DNA from: Cupriavidus lacunae
GTDB taxonomy: Bacteria; Pseudomonadota; Gammaproteobacteria; Burkholderiales; Burkholderiaceae
NCBI RefSeq assembly: GCF_003353055.1
Contig: NZ_QKWJ01000001.1
Coordinates: 126,235 to 190,234 of the forward strand
Reading direction: 5' to 3'
DNA: 64,000 bases
A program made the position numbers and the translations under genes. The notes beneath the pieces are model-generated. The model saw only the letters and a list, made by a program, of their open reading frames with translations, had not been told where the DNA came from and did not search any database. This document shows positions 7,925-17,483 of this stretch, one piece after another (the first letter of the stretch is position 1; each line of letters opens with the position of its first letter).

Positions 7925-8435
7925 TACGTCGAACACCCCCGACAACGACGGCGGCAAGGCAGCCGGCGGCAAGCCCGCCGCGGCCCGCACCGAAGCCAAG
8001 GCACCGCCCAAGAGCGCGCGCCGCCGCTCGCGCGAGCTGGCCCTGCAGGGCCTGTACCAATGGCTGCTGAACCGCAACGACATCGGCGCGATCCAGGCCC
8101 ACCTGCATGACGCGCAAGGCTTCAACAAGGCCGACCGCGAGCACTTCGACGCGCTGCTCAACGGCGCCGTGCGCGAAGAGGCCCGCCTGACCGCCGCGTT
8201 CGAGCCCTTCCTGGACCGCACCGTGAACGAGCTGTCGCCGGTGGAGCGCGCCGCCCTGCTGGTCGGCAGCTATGAGCTGGTGCACTGCCTCGACATCCCG
8301 TACAAGGTCGTGATCAACGAAGCCGTCGAGCTGACCAAGACCTTTGGCGGCGTCGAGGGCTACAAGTACGTCAACGGCGTGCTGGACAAGCTCGCCGCCC
8401 AGGTACGCGCGGCCGAGGTCGCGGCACGCCGCTGA
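7917..8435 (+). CDS. nusB: transcription antitermination factor NusB
   Basis: NusB binds boxA RNA with NusE (S10) in rRNA antitermination. The 172-residue product has a low-complexity Ala/Gly/Lys N-terminal extension (1-33) followed by the all-helical NusB core ([16 protein letters not shown] ... [13 protein letters not shown] ... [12 protein letters not shown]). The start at 7917 overlaps ribH by 8 bp. The ribH-nusB order is the classic proteobacterial arrangement. A rho-independent terminator follows at 8513-8535. Confidence 0.95.
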   Translation: MSDTSNTPDNDGGKAAGGKPAAARTEAKAPPKSARRRSRELALQGLYQWLLNRNDIGAIQAHLHDAQGFNKADREHFDALLNGAVREEARLTAAFEPFLDRTVNELSPVERAALLVGSYELVHCLDIPYKVVINEAVELTKTFGGVEGYKYVNGVLDKLAAQVRAAEVAARR

Positions 8436-8512
8436 ACTGACTGCATCGCAGCCGGGCCTGTGCGGCCGGCCACAGTGCATCGCAGCGCCTGCACGCGGCC
8501 GCGATGAAGACG

Positions 8513-8535
8513 ACACCCGCCCAGGCGGGTGTTTT
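8513..8535 (+). terminator. rho-independent terminator after nusB
   Basis: The stem ACACCCGC / GCGGGTGT with a short CCAG loop is followed directly by TTTT. It ends the ribB-ribH-nusB transcript. Confidence 0.8.
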
Positions 8536-8592
8536 CGTTCCTGCCTACCTAATATTGACTGAACGGGCCCCGAAGGCCCGCCCCGGACCACC

Positions 8593-9774
8593 ATGGACAT
8601 CCAGCGCTTAGCCACCGCCTCCCGCCTCGCCAATATCGATGCCTTCCACGTGATGGAGCTGGCCAAGCAGGCCGCCGAACTGGAACGCGCCGGCCGCCAT
8701 ATCGTGCACATGGGCATCGGCGAGCCGGACTTCACCGCCGCCGAGCCGGTGGTGCGCGCGGCCGAAGCCGCCATGCGCCGCGGCGTCACCCAGTACACCG
8801 GCGCGCTCGGCATCCAGCCGCTGCGCGAGGCCATCGCCGGCTATTACAAGACGGCCTACGGGCTGGATATCCCGGCCCGGCGCGTGATCGTCACGGCCGG
8901 CGCCTCGGGCGCGCTGCTGCTGGCCTGCGCGGTGCTGGTCGAGATCGGCGCCGAGGTGCTGATGCCCGACCCCAGCTATCCGTGCAACCGCCACTTCGTC
9001 GCCGCCTTCGACGGCGCCGCGCGCATGATCCCGAGCGGCCCGGCCGAGCGCTTCCAGCTGACCGCCGCGCAGGTCGAGGCCAACTGGGGCGAGCAGACCC
9101 GCGGCGTGCTGCTGGCGTCGCCCTCCAACCCGACCGGCACCTCGATCCTGCCCGACGAGCTTGCCCGCATCCTGCAAGCCGTGCGCGCGCGCAACGGCTT
9201 CGCCATTCTCGACGAGATCTACCAGGGCCTGTCCTATGACGCCCCGCCGGTCTCGGCCCTGAGCCTGGACGAAAACGTGGTCACGGTGAACAGCTTCTCC
9301 AAGTACTTCAACATGACCGGCTGGCGCCTGGGCTGGCTGGTGGTGCCGGAAGCGCTGGTGGAGGCGTTCGAGAAGGTGGCGCAGAACCTCTTCATCTGCG
9401 CGTCCGCCGTGGCGCAGTACGCCGCGCTGGCCTGCTTCACGCCCGAGGCGCTGGCCATCTACGACGAACGCAAGGCCGAGTTCCGCCGCCGCCGCGACCT
9501 GATCGTGCCGGCACTGGAGTCGCTGGGCCTGCGCGTGCCGGTGCACCCCGACGGCGCCTTCTATGTCTACGCCGACTGCCGCGGCGTCAACCACCCCGCC
9601 GCCGGCGATGCCGACCGGCTGACGCAGGCGATGCTGCACGACGCGGGCGTGGTAATGGTGCCGGGGCAGGACTTCGGCCCGCATACGGCGAAGGATTACA
9701 TCCGGATCTCGTACGCGACCTCGCGCGAGAACATCGAGGAGGCGATGGCGCGGCTCGGCAAGCTGTTCCGCTGA
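8593..9774 (+). CDS. class I/II pyridoxal-phosphate aminotransferase
   Basis: The 393-residue cytosolic enzyme has the fold-type I aminotransferase pattern. Motifs in order are MGIGEPDF (40-47), SPSNPTG (176-182) with Asn179, LDEIY (206-210) with the PLP-pairing Asp207, and the Schiff-base lysine Lys237 in SFSKYFNMTGWRLGW. It resembles aspartate/alanine-type aminotransferases, but the substrate cannot be fixed by eye. It stands between two terminators (8513-8535 and 9816-9845), so it is probably a single-gene unit. The start follows a GGACC stretch with no strong Shine-Dalgarno. Confidence 0.88.
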   Translation: MDIQRLATASRLANIDAFHVMELAKQAAELERAGRHIVHMGIGEPDFTAAEPVVRAAEAAMRRGVTQYTGALGIQPLREAIAGYYKTAYGLDIPARRVIVTAGASGALLLACAVLVEIGAEVLMPDPSYPCNRHFVAAFDGAARMIPSGPAERFQLTAAQVEANWGEQTRGVLLASPSNPTGTSILPDELARILQAVRARNGFAILDEIYQGLSYDAPPVSALSLDENVVTVNSFSKYFNMTGWRLGWLVVPEALVEAFEKVAQNLFICASAVAQYAALACFTPEALAIYDERKAEFRRRRDLIVPALESLGLRVPVHPDGAFYVYADCRGVNHPAAGDADRLTQAMLHDAGVVMVPGQDFGPHTAKDYIRISYATSRENIEEAMARLGKLFR

Positions 9775-9815
9775 CCGGCCTTTACTGCGGCCCCTGCTGC
9801 GGCTGCGGCAGGCAA

Positions 9816-9845
9816 AAGAAAAGCACCCCGCGGGGTGCTTTTCTT
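9816..9845. terminator. bidirectional terminator between convergent genes
   Basis: A perfect 30-bp palindrome (arms AAGAAAAGCACCCCG and its complement) has A-runs on the left and T-runs on the right. It can terminate both the aminotransferase (plus) and the lytic transglycosylase (minus) transcripts. Confidence 0.88.
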
Positions 9846-9867
9846 ATTGGTGCTGCCAGGGTCAGCC

Positions 9868-10932
9868 TCAGGCGCTGTGCGGCCCGGCGTTGGCTTCCAG
9901 CTTTTCGGTGGGCGCGTGCTCGGCCGGGGCCTTGTCGTCGGCCGCCTTGTCTGCATTGGCGGGCGCGTTGCGCACGCCAAGCAGCTGCCGCAGGCGGGCA
10001 CGCTCGGCCAGCACCCTGGCGCCATAGCCGCCGTCGGTGGCCGTGGTGGCACCGACGTAGTACTTCAGGCCGCCTTCGATCGAGCCGGCGCGGGCGATAC
10101 AGTCCTTGAGCACCAGCGCGCCGATCTTGATATTGGCGTACGGATTCAGCGCCGCGGCCACGCCGCCGACGGCTTCGTACTTGTCCTGGTGGACCTTGGT
10201 CATGACCTGCATCAGGCCCTGCGCGCCCACGCCGCTTTCGGCATAGGGGTTGAAGCTGGATTCGATCGCGATCACGCCCAGGATCAGCAGCGGGTCGATG
10301 CCGACCTCGCGGCCGGTCAGGTAGGCTGCCTTGACCAGTTGCGCAGTGGCCTGGGCCGCCACGCGGTACTTGCGGGCAATGTAGTCAGCCACGGCCGCCT
10401 GCTCGCGGGCGGTGCCCAGCGTGCTGGTGCTGCGGGCATCCATCGCCACGCGCGTCACCGGGATCTGCGCGGCCAGGTGTGCAACCGACGGCACCTTGCC
10501 GGCAGCCGCCAGGCTCCATTCGTCCACGCCCGACACCGTCGGCAGGCCGATCTTGCCACCATGGCCATAGCCAAGCTTGGCCGCCGCGACATCGGCCGAA
10601 CTCGACGGCACGGCATTGCTGACCGCGGCAGGCGCTGCCGGCATGGCAGCACTTACCAGCACCGCAGGTGCTTCGTCACCCGCCAGCATTGCGGCCAGCG
10701 TAGTGCGCCATTCCTGGCTCAGCGACAGCGACACGGCCGAAACGACCGCGACCACGCCCAGGCTGTTCAGGGCGTACTTCAGCGTTGCGCGGCCACCGCG
10801 CAATGCGCGGCCCGCGACCGGATGCGCGAGACGGACCTGCAATGCCCGCCTCACTCCGGGTACCGGCTGTCGGAGACGGACCTGCAAGGCCCGCCCGATG
10901 CCGGGAAGATGAAGGGTTTTCCAACCGCTCAT
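9868..10932 (-). CDS. membrane-anchored lytic transglycosylase (SLT domain)
   Basis: This 354-residue protein cleaves the glycan strands of peptidoglycan. It has an Arg-rich cytoplasmic N-terminus (1-50), one membrane helix (about 54-72), an Ala-rich linker, and a C-terminal SLT/lysozyme-like domain (about 195-330). The catalytic glutamate is Glu224 in AIESSFNPYAES, followed by GAQGLMQVMT. The end is a charged Ala/Lys/Glu tail. GGAGG five bases before the ATG at 10932 selects that start over one four codons upstream. The N-terminal segment contains an internal duplication (10828-10895). It is convergent with the aminotransferase. Confidence 0.85.
   Translation of the reverse strand: MSGWKTLHLPGIGRALQVRLRQPVPGVRRALQVRLAHPVAGRALRGGRATLKYALNSLGVVAVVSAVSLSLSQEWRTTLAAMLAGDEAPAVLVSAAMPAAPAAVSNAVPSSSADVAAAKLGYGHGGKIGLPTVSGVDEWSLAAAGKVPSVAHLAAQIPVTRVAMDARSTSTLGTAREQAAVADYIARKYRVAAQATAQLVKAAYLTGREVGIDPLLILGVIAIESSFNPYAESGVGAQGLMQVMTKVHQDKYEAVGGVAAALNPYANIKIGALVLKDCIARAGSIEGGLKYYVGATTATDGGYGARVLAERARLRQLLGVRNAPANADKAADDKAPAEHAPTEKLEANAGPHSA
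10828..10895. repeat. 45-bp-period duplication inside the lytic transglycosylase gene
   Basis: Two 23-bp copies (10828-10850 and 10873-10895) differ at one base. They encode the repeated peptide RALQVRL in the cytoplasmic N-terminus of the transglycosylase. Confidence 0.8.
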
Positions 10933-11580
10933 GCTTACCTCCATCCGTTGCCCGCTTCGCGTGCCCGACTGCGGCGCGCGCCCGATCTCAACGTACTCAA
11001 GTAAGGATGCCGCGCCGTCTAGCAGTGACGACCAAGCATCTGTTGGCAGGCGCTCCCCGTGCGCCCAACTGGAAACAGGCAACGCTCTGGGGGAGCGCAA
11101 CCTGCCACGACTAAACTCACTACGCTCCGGCAAGTCGCCGGAGGCGACCCGTCGGCCCGCTATGCATCGGGCCCGACTATCGGTCCTTGCTGGAGGGATT
11201 TTCTGGCACGCTTTTCTTTGATGTGCACCCCTTGACACAGGGGGAAAATCCATGCTGCGACGCAACACTCCATGGAGCAGACCGGATTGTAGGAACGCTG
11301 TTATATCCCGTCAAGAATAACAATCGCAGCTTCTACTACTTTTGGTTATTTGTAACAACGTCGATTTAGTCGGCCCGGAATCACCTGTGCGCCCGCAAAC
11401 GCAGGCCTGGCCTTGGGTATTCGCCATCGGAGCAGCGCTTGCACCGGCAAAAAACTTACAATTCGCAGGGCGTCGTGCCGATGTTTTTTTTGCAGCCAGG
11501 CGGGTGAATGTGTATCGTCACCGACTTCAGCAGCGCATCGCGGCGGTCCGTGCGGATGCCGCACCACAACAGAATTCACT
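10933..11580. other. intergenic region between the divergent transglycosylase and ubiD genes
   Basis: About 650 bp with no convincing protein or RNA gene. The half nearer ubiD (from about 11200) is A/T-richer, so the promoters are probably there. A TTGACA hexamer (11232-11237) and a TACAAT hexamer (11457-11462) occur, but neither has a properly spaced partner. No clear ribosome-binding site precedes ubiD. I see no repeat or mobile-element remnant. Confidence 0.45.
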
Positions 11581-13110
11581 ATGCAATACAAAGACTTGCG
11601 CGATTTCATCGGCCAACTGGAAGGCATGGACGAGCTGCGGCGCATCGCCCGGCCCGTCGCGCCCAACCTGGAAATGACTGAAGTCTGCGACCGCCTGCTG
11701 CGCGCCGGCGGCCCTGCGGTCATGTTCGAGAAGCCTTCGGGCGCCGGCACTGATGGCGGCATCTATAGCGTCCCCGTGCTGGCCAATCTGTTCGGGACGA
11801 CACGCAGGGTCGCACTTGGCATGGGCGCCGAATCGATGGAAGACCTGCGCGACATCGGCCGGGTCTTGTCAGCACTGAAGGAGCCAGAGCCGCCGCGCGG
11901 CCTGCGCGAGGCCGGCAAGCTGTTCACGCTGGCCAAATCCGTGTGGGACATGGCACCAAAGCGTGTCGGCAGCCCTGCCTGCCAGGAGGTGGTCTGGGAG
12001 GGCAACGATGTCGACCTGGCGCGCCTGCCGATCCAGACCTGCTGGCCTGGCGATGCCGCCCCGCTGATCACCTGGGGCCTGGTGGTGACCAAGGGTCCGC
12101 ACAAGAAGCGCCAGAACCTGGGCATCTACCGCCAGCAGGTGATCGGCCGCAACCAGGTCATCATGCGCTGGCTGGCGCACCGCGGCGGCGCGCTCGACTT
12201 CCGCGAGCATGCGCTGGCCAACCCCGGCAAGCCATTCCCGATCGCGGTGGCGCTCGGCGCCGACCCCGCCACCATCCTGGGCGCGGTGACGCCGGTACCC
12301 GACACGCTGTCCGAATACCAGTTTGCCGGCCTGCTGCGCGGCAGCCGCACCGCGCTGGCCGGCTGCCTGACGCCGACCCTGTCCGAACTGAACGTGCCGG
12401 CCTCGGCCGAGATCGTGCTGGAAGGCCATATCCAGCCCGACCCCAACCACCCGTCCGGCTACCAGCACGCGCTGGAAGGCCCGTTCGGCGACCACACCGG
12501 CTATTACAACGAGCAGGACTGGTTCCCGGTGTTCACCATCGACCGCATCACCATGCGGCGCGACCCGATCTACCACTCCACCTACACCGGCAAGCCGCCC
12601 GATGAGCCGGCCGTGCTGGGCGTGGCGCTGAACGAGGTGTTCGTGCCGCTGCTGCAGAAGCAGTTCCCGGAGATCACCGACTTCTACCTGCCGCCCGAGG
12701 GCTGCAGCTACCGCATGGCGCTGGTGCGCATGAAGAAGCAGTACGCCGGCCATGCCAAGCGCGTGATGTTCGGCGTGTGGAGTTTCCTGCGGCAGTTCAT
12801 GTATACGAAGTTCATCGTGGTGGTCGATGACGATGTCGATGTGCGCGACTGGAAGGAAGTGATCTGGGCCATCACCACGCGCGTCGACCCGAGCCGCGAC
12901 ACGGTGCTGGTCGACAACACACCGATCGATTACCTCGACTTTGCCTCGCCGGTGTCGGGCCTGGGCTCCAAGATGGGCATCGATGCCACCGACAAGTGGC
13001 CCGGCGAAACCACCCGCGAATGGGGCACGCCGATCACCATGGATGCGGCGGTCAAGGCGAAGGTCGACACCATGTGGGAAACGCTGTTCGAGCGCCCCGC
13101 CAACGGCTGA
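11581..13110 (+). CDS. ubiD: UbiD-family 4-hydroxy-3-polyprenylbenzoate decarboxylase
   Basis: The 509-residue product matches the ubiquinone-pathway UbiD decarboxylase in length and along its whole sequence ([14 protein letters not shown]..., [42 protein letters not shown]). It uses prenylated FMN made by UbiX. The conserved ExxxR...E region lies around the EGPFGDHTG motif that binds the cofactor and metal. It acts in the cytoplasm at the membrane face. The start at 11581 is the first methionine of the conserved domain. It is followed 71 bp later by an unrelated acyl-CoA synthetase. Confidence 0.93.
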   Translation: MQYKDLRDFIGQLEGMDELRRIARPVAPNLEMTEVCDRLLRAGGPAVMFEKPSGAGTDGGIYSVPVLANLFGTTRRVALGMGAESMEDLRDIGRVLSALKEPEPPRGLREAGKLFTLAKSVWDMAPKRVGSPACQEVVWEGNDVDLARLPIQTCWPGDAAPLITWGLVVTKGPHKKRQNLGIYRQQVIGRNQVIMRWLAHRGGALDFREHALANPGKPFPIAVALGADPATILGAVTPVPDTLSEYQFAGLLRGSRTALAGCLTPTLSELNVPASAEIVLEGHIQPDPNHPSGYQHALEGPFGDHTGYYNEQDWFPVFTIDRITMRRDPIYHSTYTGKPPDEPAVLGVALNEVFVPLLQKQFPEITDFYLPPEGCSYRMALVRMKKQYAGHAKRVMFGVWSFLRQFMYTKFIVVVDDDVDVRDWKEVIWAITTRVDPSRDTVLVDNTPIDYLDFASPVSGLGSKMGIDATDKWPGETTREWGTPITMDAAVKAKVDTMWETLFERPANG

Positions 13111-13181
13111 CGGGCACACGGGCCCGTGCCCCGTTATCATGGCAGGCTGATGCCCGCGGCAGACGGGCGCAAGGAGGAGAC

Positions 13182-15206
13182 ATGACGACCGCCACCCCGC
13201 TCACCGAAGGGAACCTGATGTGGACGCCGTCCGAGGCGTTCCGCGACAGCAGCCAGGTCGCGCGCTTCATGCGCTGGCTGCGCGCCGAGCGCGGCCTGGC
13301 TTTCGACGACTACGACAGCCTCTGGCAGTGGTCCGTCACCGAGCTGGAAGCGTTCTGGGACGCCGTGCGCGCCTATTTCGATGTGCACTTCGACACGCCC
13401 GCGGCACAGGTGCTGGACCGCCGCGCCATGCCGGGCGCGCGCTGGTTCGAAGGCGCCACGCTCAACTATGTGCAGCAGGTATTCCGCCACGTCGGCAGCG
13501 GCGACGCGCGCCAGCGCGCCGCCATCCGCCACGCCGGCGAGGCGCAGCCGCTGGCCGACATCAGCTGGCAGGCGCTTGAGACCCAAGTGGCATCGCTGGC
13601 CCATGCGCTGCGCCAGATGGGTGTGCAGCGAGGCGACCGCGTTGCCGGCTACCTGCCCAATGTCCCCGCCACCATCGTCGGCTTCCTGGCCACGGCCAGC
13701 CTGGGCGCGGTCTGGTCGGGTTGCGCGCCGGACATGGGCCAGGTCGCGGTGATCGACCGCTTCCGGCAGATCGAGCCCAAGGTGCTGATCGCCATCGATG
13801 GCTACCGCTACGGCGGCAAGGTCTATGACCGTGCCCCGGTGCTTGCCGACCTGGTCGCCGCCCTCCCCTCGCTCACCGACCTGGTGCTGGTGCCGCAGAC
13901 CGGCAGCAACGCCGCGCCGCCCGCCGGCGTGCGTGCGCATGCCTGGCAGGACGTGCTGGCGCACGACGTGCCGCTCGCGATCGAGCCGGTGCCGTTCGAC
14001 CATCCGCTGTGGATCGTCTATTCGTCCGGCACCACCGGCATGCCCAAGCCGATCGTGCACGGCCATGGCGGCATCGTCATCGAGCAGCTCAAGCTGATGG
14101 CCTTCCACAACAACCTGGGCCCGGACGATGTCTTTCACTGGTACAGCAGCAGCGGCTGGATCATGTGGAATGCGCAGGTGGCGGGTCTGCTGCTGGGCAC
14201 CACCATCGCGCTCTACGACGGCAACCCGGCCTGGCCCGATGCGGGCGTGCTGTGGCGCTTTGTCGACGATGCCGGCGTAACGATGTTCGGCGCTGGTGCG
14301 GCGTTCTTCACCAACTGCATGAAGGCCGGCATCGAGCCGGCGCGCATCGCCGACGTGTCGCGCCTGCGCGGGCTCGGCTCGACCGGCTCGCCGCTGCCGG
14401 TGGAGGCCTACGACTGGATCTACCGCCATGTGTGCGAAGACATCTGGCTGGTGCCAATGTCGGGCGGCACCGACTTTGCCGGCTCGTTCGTGGCCGGCTG
14501 CCCGCTGCTGCCAGTCTATTCCGGCGAGATGCAGTGCCGCTGCCTGGGTGCAAAGGTGGAGGCCTTCGACGACAACGGCCAGGCGCTGATCGACCAGGTG
14601 GGCGAACTGGTCTGCACCGAGCCGATGCCGTCGATGCCGCTCTACCTGTGGGGCGATGCCGACGGCAAGCGCTACCGCGACAGCTATTTCGACACCTACC
14701 CCGGCGTCTGGCGGCATGGCGACTGGATCAAGATCACGAGCCGCGGCGGCGCGGTGATCTACGGGCGCTCCGACGCCACCATCAACCGCCACGGCATCCG
14801 CATGGGCACCAGCGAGCTGTACCGCGTGGTGGAAGACCTGCCCGAGGTGCTCGACAGCATGGTGGTCGACCTGGAATACCTGGGCCGCGAATCCTATATG
14901 CCGCTGTTCGTGGTGCTGCGCGAAGGCGTGGTGCTGGACGACGCGTTGCGCGACACCCTGCGCACGCGCATCCGCGAGGCGCTGTCATCACGCCACGTGC
15001 CAAACGAAATCGTACAGGCGCCCGGCGTGCCGCGCACGCTGTCGGGCAAGAAGATGGAAGTGCCGATCAAGAAGCTGCTGCTCGGCCACGCATCGCACGG
15101 CATCGCCAACCGCGACGCGATGGCCAACCCGGACACGCTCGACTGGTACTTCGACTATGCCGCGCGCTTCCTGAAGGCACGGCAGGCCGAGTCGGCCACG
15201 GCGTAG
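13182..15206 (+). CDS. acetoacetyl-CoA synthetase (acetoacetate-CoA ligase)
   Basis: The 674-residue AMP-forming ligase is full length for the acetoacetate-CoA ligase family. The N-terminal acetyl-CoA-synthetase cap (WQWSVTELEAFW, FEGATLNYVQQVF) precedes the P-loop YSSGTTGMPKPIVH and the adenylate-binding GGTDF region. The C-terminal LSGKKMEVPIKKLL carries the catalytic lysine. It activates acetoacetate for return to central metabolism or the poly-3-hydroxybutyrate cycle, which fits the PhaZ depolymerase 1 kb downstream. The start at 13182 follows a strong AAGGAGGAG. Confidence 0.9.
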   Translation: MTTATPLTEGNLMWTPSEAFRDSSQVARFMRWLRAERGLAFDDYDSLWQWSVTELEAFWDAVRAYFDVHFDTPAAQVLDRRAMPGARWFEGATLNYVQQVFRHVGSGDARQRAAIRHAGEAQPLADISWQALETQVASLAHALRQMGVQRGDRVAGYLPNVPATIVGFLATASLGAVWSGCAPDMGQVAVIDRFRQIEPKVLIAIDGYRYGGKVYDRAPVLADLVAALPSLTDLVLVPQTGSNAAPPAGVRAHAWQDVLAHDVPLAIEPVPFDHPLWIVYSSGTTGMPKPIVHGHGGIVIEQLKLMAFHNNLGPDDVFHWYSSSGWIMWNAQVAGLLLGTTIALYDGNPAWPDAGVLWRFVDDAGVTMFGAGAAFFTNCMKAGIEPARIADVSRLRGLGSTGSPLPVEAYDWIYRHVCEDIWLVPMSGGTDFAGSFVAGCPLLPVYSGEMQCRCLGAKVEAFDDNGQALIDQVGELVCTEPMPSMPLYLWGDADGKRYRDSYFDTYPGVWRHGDWIKITSRGGAVIYGRSDATINRHGIRMGTSELYRVVEDLPEVLDSMVVDLEYLGRESYMPLFVVLREGVVLDDALRDTLRTRIREALSSRHVPNEIVQAPGVPRTLSGKKMEVPIKKLLLGHASHGIANRDAMANPDTLDWYFDYAARFLKARQAESATA

Positions 15207-15242
15207 CGCCAGCACCCCCGGCGGCGGCGGCTGATGGGGACA

Positions 15243-15896
15243 TCAGAACTCCACATCCAGTTCGCTGATTTCGTCGGGTTCCTGGCGCGCCGCCGCGATC
15301 CACTCCTGCAGTTCCGGCATCGCCAGGATCTGCTTGCAGTAGGCAACCGGCACGGGATCGAGCATCACGCCATAGGTGACAAAGCGCGTCACCACCGGCG
15401 CGTACATGGCGTCGGCCATGGTGCGCGTGCCGAACAGGTACGGTCCGCCGTAGCGGGTCAGGCATTCGGTCCAGATCGCCGTAATGCGATCGATGTCGGC
15501 CTGCGCGCGCGACCACACTTTCAGCCCCGGGAAATTCCCTTTCAGGTTCATCGGCAGTGCCGAACGCATCGCGGCAAACCCTGAATGCATCTCGCCGCAG
15601 ATGGCGCGGCAGTGGGCGCGCGCGGCGCGGTCTTCCGGCAGCAGGCCGGCCTTGGGGCGGATCTCGTTCAGGTATTCGGCGATCGCCAGCGTGTCCCACA
15701 CCGTCACGCCCTGGTGGTGCAGGCACGGGACCAGGATCGAGGGGGACAGCAGCAGGATCTCCGCACGCGCCGCGGCGTCGTCCGGCGGCACCAGCACTTC
15801 CTCGAACTCCAGGCCGGCAAAGCGCGCCAGCAACCAGCCACGCAGCGACCACGAAGAATAGGTCTTGCTGCTGATTGTGAGTGTGGTCTTGCTCAT
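15243..15896 (-). CDS. glutathione S-transferase family protein
   Basis: The 217-residue cytosolic protein has an N-terminal thioredoxin-like domain (about 1-80, with SKTYSSWSLRGWLL carrying the probable active-site serine and VWDTLAIAEYL at the glutathione site). The C-terminal domain is all-helical. It belongs to the zeta/plant-like bacterial GST group. The start at 15896 was chosen because AAAGGAGG lies just upstream, although the frame is open much further. It faces the acetoacetyl-CoA synthetase gene tail to tail. Confidence 0.88.
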   Translation of the reverse strand: MSKTTLTISSKTYSSWSLRGWLLARFAGLEFEEVLVPPDDAAARAEILLLSPSILVPCLHHQGVTVWDTLAIAEYLNEIRPKAGLLPEDRAARAHCRAICGEMHSGFAAMRSALPMNLKGNFPGLKVWSRAQADIDRITAIWTECLTRYGGPYLFGTRTMADAMYAPVVTRFVTYGVMLDPVPVAYCKQILAMPELQEWIAAARQEPDEISELDVEF

Positions 15897-16116
15897 CACG
15901 CCTCCTTTGCCGCGCCTCGGTGCCCGTCGGCGCGTTCGCGATATCGGTGTCGCATCCTGAGGCCAGCGCGCCGCGCACCCATACAGTGCCCTCATGCGGC
16001 ACCAGTCTGATGCCGGCAGCCGGGTTCGTGCCACGATGGGGCGCGATACAGCTGCAGCAGGCGCATCTTGCACAACTTGTGCGCGCTCGTGCCCGCCTTT
16101 CGCGTGGCACCGCGCA

Positions 16117-16138
16117 AAGCGCGTGCCAAGCGCGTGCC
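16117..16138. repeat. tandem 11-bp repeat upstream of phaZ
   Basis: Two exact copies of AAGCGCGTGCC lie head to tail, right before the TATATAT stretch (16146-16152) that may be the phaZ -10 region. The position suggests a regulator binding site, for example for a PHB-responsive repressor, but that is inference. Confidence 0.55.
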
Positions 16139-16189
16139 GATGGCATATATATTGCGGCATGCGGACACCAAAATAACGGGGGCCGAACG

Positions 16190-17404
16190 ATGCTGTACCA
16201 CGCCTACCAGACCTACGCGGACATGATACTGCCGGCGTGCACGCTGGCGGAGCTTGCTGCCGCGACGCTGGCGGCGAGTCCCCGGGCCGGCGGCTTCGAC
16301 GCCACGCACCGCCTGCGTGCCGCCTGCGAGCTCATTGCGCTGGCGCGGCTCACGCACCACCGGCCGGCCTTCGGCATCGACAGCGCGATCGTCGGCGGCC
16401 AGCCGGTGCAGGTCACCGAGGACGTCGTCGTGCGCACGCCTTTCTGCTCGCTGCTGCACTTCCGCCGCCACGGCATCGCCGGCCAGCCGCGCGTGCTGCT
16501 GGTGGCGCCGATGTCCGGCCACTTCGCCACGCTGCTGCGCGGCACGGTGCAGACCATGCTGGCGGACCACGACGTCTATATCACCGACTGGCACAACCCC
16601 CGCGACATTCCGTTGCTGGCCGGGCGTTTCGGCTTCGATGAATTCGTGCAGCACCTGATCGCCTTCCTGCAGGCGCTGGGCGGCGGCACGCATCTGGTGG
16701 CCATTTGCCAGCCTGCCGTGGCGGCACTGGCGGCGGCGGCACTGATGGCCGAGGACGGGGACCCCGCCCAGCCGCCCAGCCTGACGCTGATGGCCGGTCC
16801 CATCGACGCGCGCGTCAACCCGACCAGGGTCAACGAGCTGGCCATGAGCCAATCCCTCGAGTGGTTCGAGCGCACCCTGATCGGCATGGTGCCGCTGCGC
16901 TTTGCCGGCGCGACGCGGCGCGTCTACCCGGGACACGTGCAGTTGCTGGCCTTCATGAGCATGAACCCGGAGCGGCACGAGCAGGCGCTGCGCGAGTTCT
17001 ACGCCCTGCGCGAGCGCGGCGAGGACGACAAGGCCGACGCCATCCGCGACTTCTACATCGAGTACTTCGCCACCATGGACCTGACCGCGGAGTTCTACCT
17101 GGAAACCATCAGCCTGGTATTCCAGCGCTTCCTGCTGGCCCAGGGCCTGCTTGAGGTCTGCGGGCGCCGGGTCAGCACGCGCGCCATCCACCGCACCACT
17201 CTGCTTACCGTGGAGGGCGAGCGCGACGACATCTGCGCGATCGGCCAGACCGTGGCCGCGCAGGAGCTGTGCACCAGCCTGCCCCCCTACATGCGCATGC
17301 ATCACGTGCAGACCGGCGTCGGGCACTATGGGGTATTCAACGGCAGGCGGTGGGAGACGCAGGTGTACCCGCTGGTGCGCGACACCATCTACACCAGCAG
17401 CTGA
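16190..17404 (+). CDS. phaZ: intracellular poly-3-hydroxybutyrate depolymerase
   Basis: This 404-residue protein belongs to the cytoplasmic PhaZ family that mobilises PHB granules. Conserved blocks include VAPMSGHFATLLRGTVQTML, VYITDWHNPRD and the lipase-box-like AICQP with Cys173. A cysteine nucleophile in place of serine is characteristic of the Ralstonia/Cupriavidus enzyme. The C-terminal VGHYGVFNGRRW supplies the catalytic histidine. No signal peptide is present, as expected. The start at 16190 follows CGGGGG. Cupriavidus genomes carry several phaZ paralogues and I cannot tell which one this is. A tandem repeat at 16117-16138 lies in the promoter region. Confidence 0.92.
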   Translation: MLYHAYQTYADMILPACTLAELAAATLAASPRAGGFDATHRLRAACELIALARLTHHRPAFGIDSAIVGGQPVQVTEDVVVRTPFCSLLHFRRHGIAGQPRVLLVAPMSGHFATLLRGTVQTMLADHDVYITDWHNPRDIPLLAGRFGFDEFVQHLIAFLQALGGGTHLVAICQPAVAALAAAALMAEDGDPAQPPSLTLMAGPIDARVNPTRVNELAMSQSLEWFERTLIGMVPLRFAGATRRVYPGHVQLLAFMSMNPERHEQALREFYALRERGEDDKADAIRDFYIEYFATMDLTAEFYLETISLVFQRFLLAQGLLEVCGRRVSTRAIHRTTLLTVEGERDDICAIGQTVAAQELCTSLPPYMRMHHVQTGVGHYGVFNGRRWETQVYPLVRDTIYTSS

Positions 17405-17483
17405 GACGGCCCCCGCCGGCGCGCTGGCTTATCATGGCGGCTGCGCCGGGCGGCATGCGAGCGGCACGGCGCCAACGACCATC

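Noticed and set aside
6191-8221. Very long open frame on the minus strand opposite ribB, ribH and nusB
   Set aside because: It is His/Gln/Arg/Ala-rich with no domain-like pattern and lies fully opposite well-recognised genes; typical antisense openness in G+C-rich DNA.
11221-11260. Heat-shock or sigma70 promoter suggested by TTGACA at 11232
   Set aside because: No -10 element at an acceptable distance on either strand.
13110-13131. Stem-loop after ubiD as a terminator
   Set aside because: The G+C-rich pairing is present, but no U-tract follows and the next gene starts on the same strand only 50 bp later.
13137-14792. Long minus-strand frame opposite the acetoacetyl-CoA synthetase
   Set aside because: Composition is that of a shadow frame, and the plus-strand gene is unambiguous.
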